A stretch of DNA of 64,000 nt, from the NCBI GenBank assembly GCA_904063045.1, contig CAJFCJ010000028.1, forward strand, positions 62,001 through 126,000, in the 5' to 3' direction. How positions within the stretch are numbered: the first letter of the stretch is position 1; the number at the start of each line of letters is the position of its first letter. Below the pieces are notes generated by a model, which was not told the origin of the DNA, did no database searches, and saw only the letters and a program-made list of their open reading frames with translations. Source of the DNA: Dimorphilus gyrociliatus. Taxonomy: Eukaryota > Annelida > Polychaeta > Dinophilidae. Below, one piece after another: positions 61,572 to 64,000 of this stretch. Position numbers and translations under genes: made by a program.

Positions 61572-64000
61572 ATGGCTGTCACTGCTCTTCGCGCTCTTAA
61601 AAGTTCTAATTTAGCAGCTATTAGGAACGCGTATTGTTTGACTTCTATCGTAAGTGTTTAGTTGTATATTTTTGATATTTTGATGAAAATTTTTATAAAA
61701 ATTAACTACTCATGGGTTACCTATTATTGTGCAATGTGTTACAACCTCCCTAGAGGTCGACTATCACGACTACTTTTAATTCAAAATTAAATCTTTAGTA
61801 AATATACTGTCAAAGAACATCTAAGTAGGCAAAGGTCGATGGCTAGTTCAGCTGATATTGAAGCTATAAGCTCTTTAATTGACCAATTGAGAGTTGTAAA
61901 GTAAGTTTTACATTTGTGTGCCGGAAAATTGACTAACAGCCAATTTACAGGAAAACTGAATCAAAGGATCACCTAAATTTTTTAATTAAAGAGACAGACA
62001 AATGTCTTGAAAATACAGATCTTTTGTGTTCTATATTTGAAATTTTACGAAATTCATCAACCGACCCAAGCATTGTCAATTATCTTGTCAAGTCAGTATT
62101 TTATTCAGCAATAGTCATTTAAAATTAAAAATGTTCATTATTTTTCAGGCAAGGGAAACCAACAATTTATGAAATCGCTTACAAAATCTTGATAAAAGGG
62201 AATCTCAATCATGAAATACAAGACAAAGAAATGCTTTTGTACAGAAGAATTTTGCAATTTGTTGGAAATTCTTCAACATTTGATGAAGAGAGCATTTTAT
62301 TAAAATTATTTCAAGAGAACTTCAATCAGATCACATTAATTGAGGATACGAAATGTATTATCTACATTCAAATGATGACGAATAACTTTATTGAAAAACT
62401 CCTCAAAATGGACAACTATCTTGAACAATTAAAACCTATTATGGACTTTATTTTTAAAACTTGGGAATGTTCAGAATGGGCGTAAATACCTTTTTCTCTT
62501 AAAGCTTTGTATAGAAAATGTAATTAAACTATTTAATATTTATACGCAGAAAGTATGTTATAGAAAAATGCTGCGCCAACGAAGATTTTCTCATGTTATA
62601 TTATCCAACAATTGAAAGTCAAAATAGGTATAAAGATTTACATAATATAATATCAATTTATTAAATTCATCTCTTCTCTACAGATATATACTGCTTGATA
62701 TGATGATTTGCCAATTGGAAAGTGACAATGAACCATTTATTCATTTGAAAAATGTACTATTTGTATCATCCCAATTTACTGATCTTCAAATAACTTCCGT
62801 CGATATTTTGACATATGCAATCTATTTAAGGAAGTATTTGGAAATATTATGTAAAGCATCATGTATGGATAAGTATAATATGCTGAAAGAGGAGAAAAGC
62901 TTACTTTTAAAAACTATAGGTTTGTATACAGTTTTAATAAAATATGTCAAAATTTGAATATATCATTTATATTTGACTTTCAGATTTTCTCAAGTTTATT
63001 TATGAGTGTTCAGAATCAGGAAAAGAGGAGTTTAAGACTATATCGAAATTGTCTGAATTTGACAAGGAATCAGATGATTTTCGAGTTCATGGCTTGAAAA
63101 GAGATCTAATAAGATTAATAGCGAACTTTGTGTATAAACACAAAACGAATCAGAATCTTGCTAAAGATGTTCTGCCGATTATTCTTTGTCATACGCAAGT
63201 AGATGCAAGAAATCCCTGTAATAAAATTTGTTACAACATGCTCACACATGTTTAAATATATTTTAATAAATTTTTCCTTATGTTTCAGTTTGCCAAAACT
63301 GGGCTATAGTGGCTGTTCGAAATTTACTTGAAGATAATGACGAAAACAAAAGCTTTCTATCATCTTTATCTTTGCAGCAAATATCACAAGATGTAAATGA
63401 TTTTAGAAAGTATGGTATTGAAGCTGAAGTCGTTGATGGACGAATTGTCGTTAAATCTATTGATTGACATATTGCACAATATAAGAAGGGCCAAATTTAT
63501 AATCTTTAGAGCAATGAATACATTCTTATTGTTTTTTTTTATAAACAAAACACAATATTGAAAATGTCTTTTCTTTTCAAAACGATTCTTTCAGAATAAA
63601 CTATTTCACTCTTCTACTCCCCGTCTCGATGAATACGGAGGACGACATACGGTCACACTTATCCCAGGTGATGGGGCTGGTCCTGAGTTAACAAATTACG
63701 TCAAAACAGTGTTCGCAGCAGCCAATGCCCCAGTTGATTTTGAAACTGTAAAATTGGATCAAACAGTTACTGATCCTCGTGAAGTCGACAATGCTTTTCT
63801 TAGTATCCAAAGAAATGGTGTGGCTTTAAAAGGCAACCTTAGATCATCCAAAATACCTAGGATGAGCAATGTTGAATTAAGATCTGAATTGGAACTGTAT
63901 GCTCATGTTGTGCGTTGTAAAACTATTCCTGGAGTTCCTGCCCGAATGGACAATGTAGACTGCGTAATTATCAGAGAAAATACGGAAGGGGAGTATTCAC
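61572..64000 (+). CDS. IDH3G: NAD-isocitrate dehydrogenase gamma subunit (partial), with ATXN10 in its intron
   Basis: Mitochondrial TCA-cycle enzyme, regulatory subunit. Exon 1 61572-61649 encodes a basic, Ser/Ala-rich presequence (MAVTALRALKSSNLAAIRNA). Exon 2 starts at 63595 (after TTTCAG) with NKLFHSSTPRLDEYGGRHTV and runs past the window end; the join is phase 0. Motifs: TLIPGDGAGPEL (NAD site), VALKGN (gamma type; the beta form has VAIIGK), ARMDNVDCVIIRENTEGEYS with the conserved RENTEGEYS block. The gene is cut off at 64000. The 1.9-kb first intron holds the complete ATXN10 gene on the same strand. The pairing of exon 1 with exon 2 is inferred from phase and the presequence. Confidence 0.85.
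61839..63467 (+). CDS. ATXN10: Ataxin-10 homologue, nested in IDH3G intron 1
   Basis: 420 residues, seven exons: 61839-61900, 61951-62091, 62149-62481, 62550-62627, 62684-62919, 62984-63217, 63289-63467. An armadillo-like all-helical protein. The C-terminal ataxin-10 domain is diagnostic: HGLKRDLIRLIANFVYKHKT, DARNPFCQNWAIVAVRNLL, EDNDENKSF (human: FKRDLVRLLGNLCYRH..., DDRNPF...WAIWAIRNLLENN). Ataxin-10 acts in cytokinesis, neurite growth and O-GlcNAc regulation in other animals. The ATG at 61839 is followed by ASSADIEAISSLIDQL. No sign of transposition; introns are 50-80 bp as in neighbours. Confidence 0.9.

Overview
The window is nuclear DNA from an animal, AT-rich and gene-dense. Most introns are 50-80 bp with GT-AG borders, polypyrimidine acceptors and the standard code. 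Gene content (CIAO1, a multi-Tudor protein, SLC1A, FNTA, SH2D4, CCPG1, ATP8B, Slo, SPEF1, ADF/cofilin, BOK, a nuclear receptor, a TALE homeobox gene, CDK20, ATXN10, IDH3G) fits a bilaterian invertebrate. A compact spiralian such as a small annelid is my guess, and the species is not proven. Gene models were assembled by hand from splice sites, reading phase and remembered family sequences. Reading phase was checked at every junction, so most exon borders should be exact; none has transcript support.

Layout. 1-247: end of an unrecognised gene (+). 559-1698: CIAO1 (-). 2170-7995: multi-Tudor protein (+). 8293-10368: SLC1A glutamate transporter (-). 10972-12495: NUDT17-like protein (-), sharing a 170-bp promoter region with FNTA (12666-14064, +). 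14657-16798: SH2D4 (+). 17315-19487: CCPG1/PBXIP1-like ER-phagy receptor (+). 20700-33236: P4-ATPase of the ATP8B class (+), with two sets of equal-length duplicated exons. 34569-43783: Slo BK channel (-). 44392-46228: unknown secreted, possibly GPI-anchored protein (+). 47695-48492: ankyrin-repeat protein (+). 48925-49608: SPEF1 (+). 49788-51075: ADF/cofilin (-). 52063-52332 and 52963-53211: two related small secreted cysteine-rich proteins (-). 54217-55402: BOK (-). 56765-58043: nuclear receptor (-). 58360-59087: TALE homeobox gene (-). 59593-61141: CDK20 (-). 61572-64000+: IDH3G (+), whose first intron contains all of ATXN10 (61839-63467, +).

The genes do not form one pathway. They are ordinary housekeeping, ciliary (SPEF1, CDK20), neuronal (SLC1A, Slo) and germline (Tudor) genes packed head-to-head or tail-to-tail.

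The most interesting signal is in the ATP8B-like flippase. Three tandem 99-nt exons encode alternative TM1-TM2 segments, and two tandem 84-nt exons encode alternative M5-M6 segments, all phase 0-0. Mutually exclusive splicing would give up to six pumps that differ only in the membrane domain. Other points to follow up: a Nudix protein with a destroyed catalytic box, a BK channel with a GFG filter and three successive micro-exons, a divergent TALE homeodomain with Ser at position 50, a BOK without the BH3 Gly-Asp pair, an invertebrate CCPG1 that keeps its autophagy motifs, the paired cysteine-rich secreted proteins, and dispersed ACTGTA/TACAGT palindromes in non-coding DNA.
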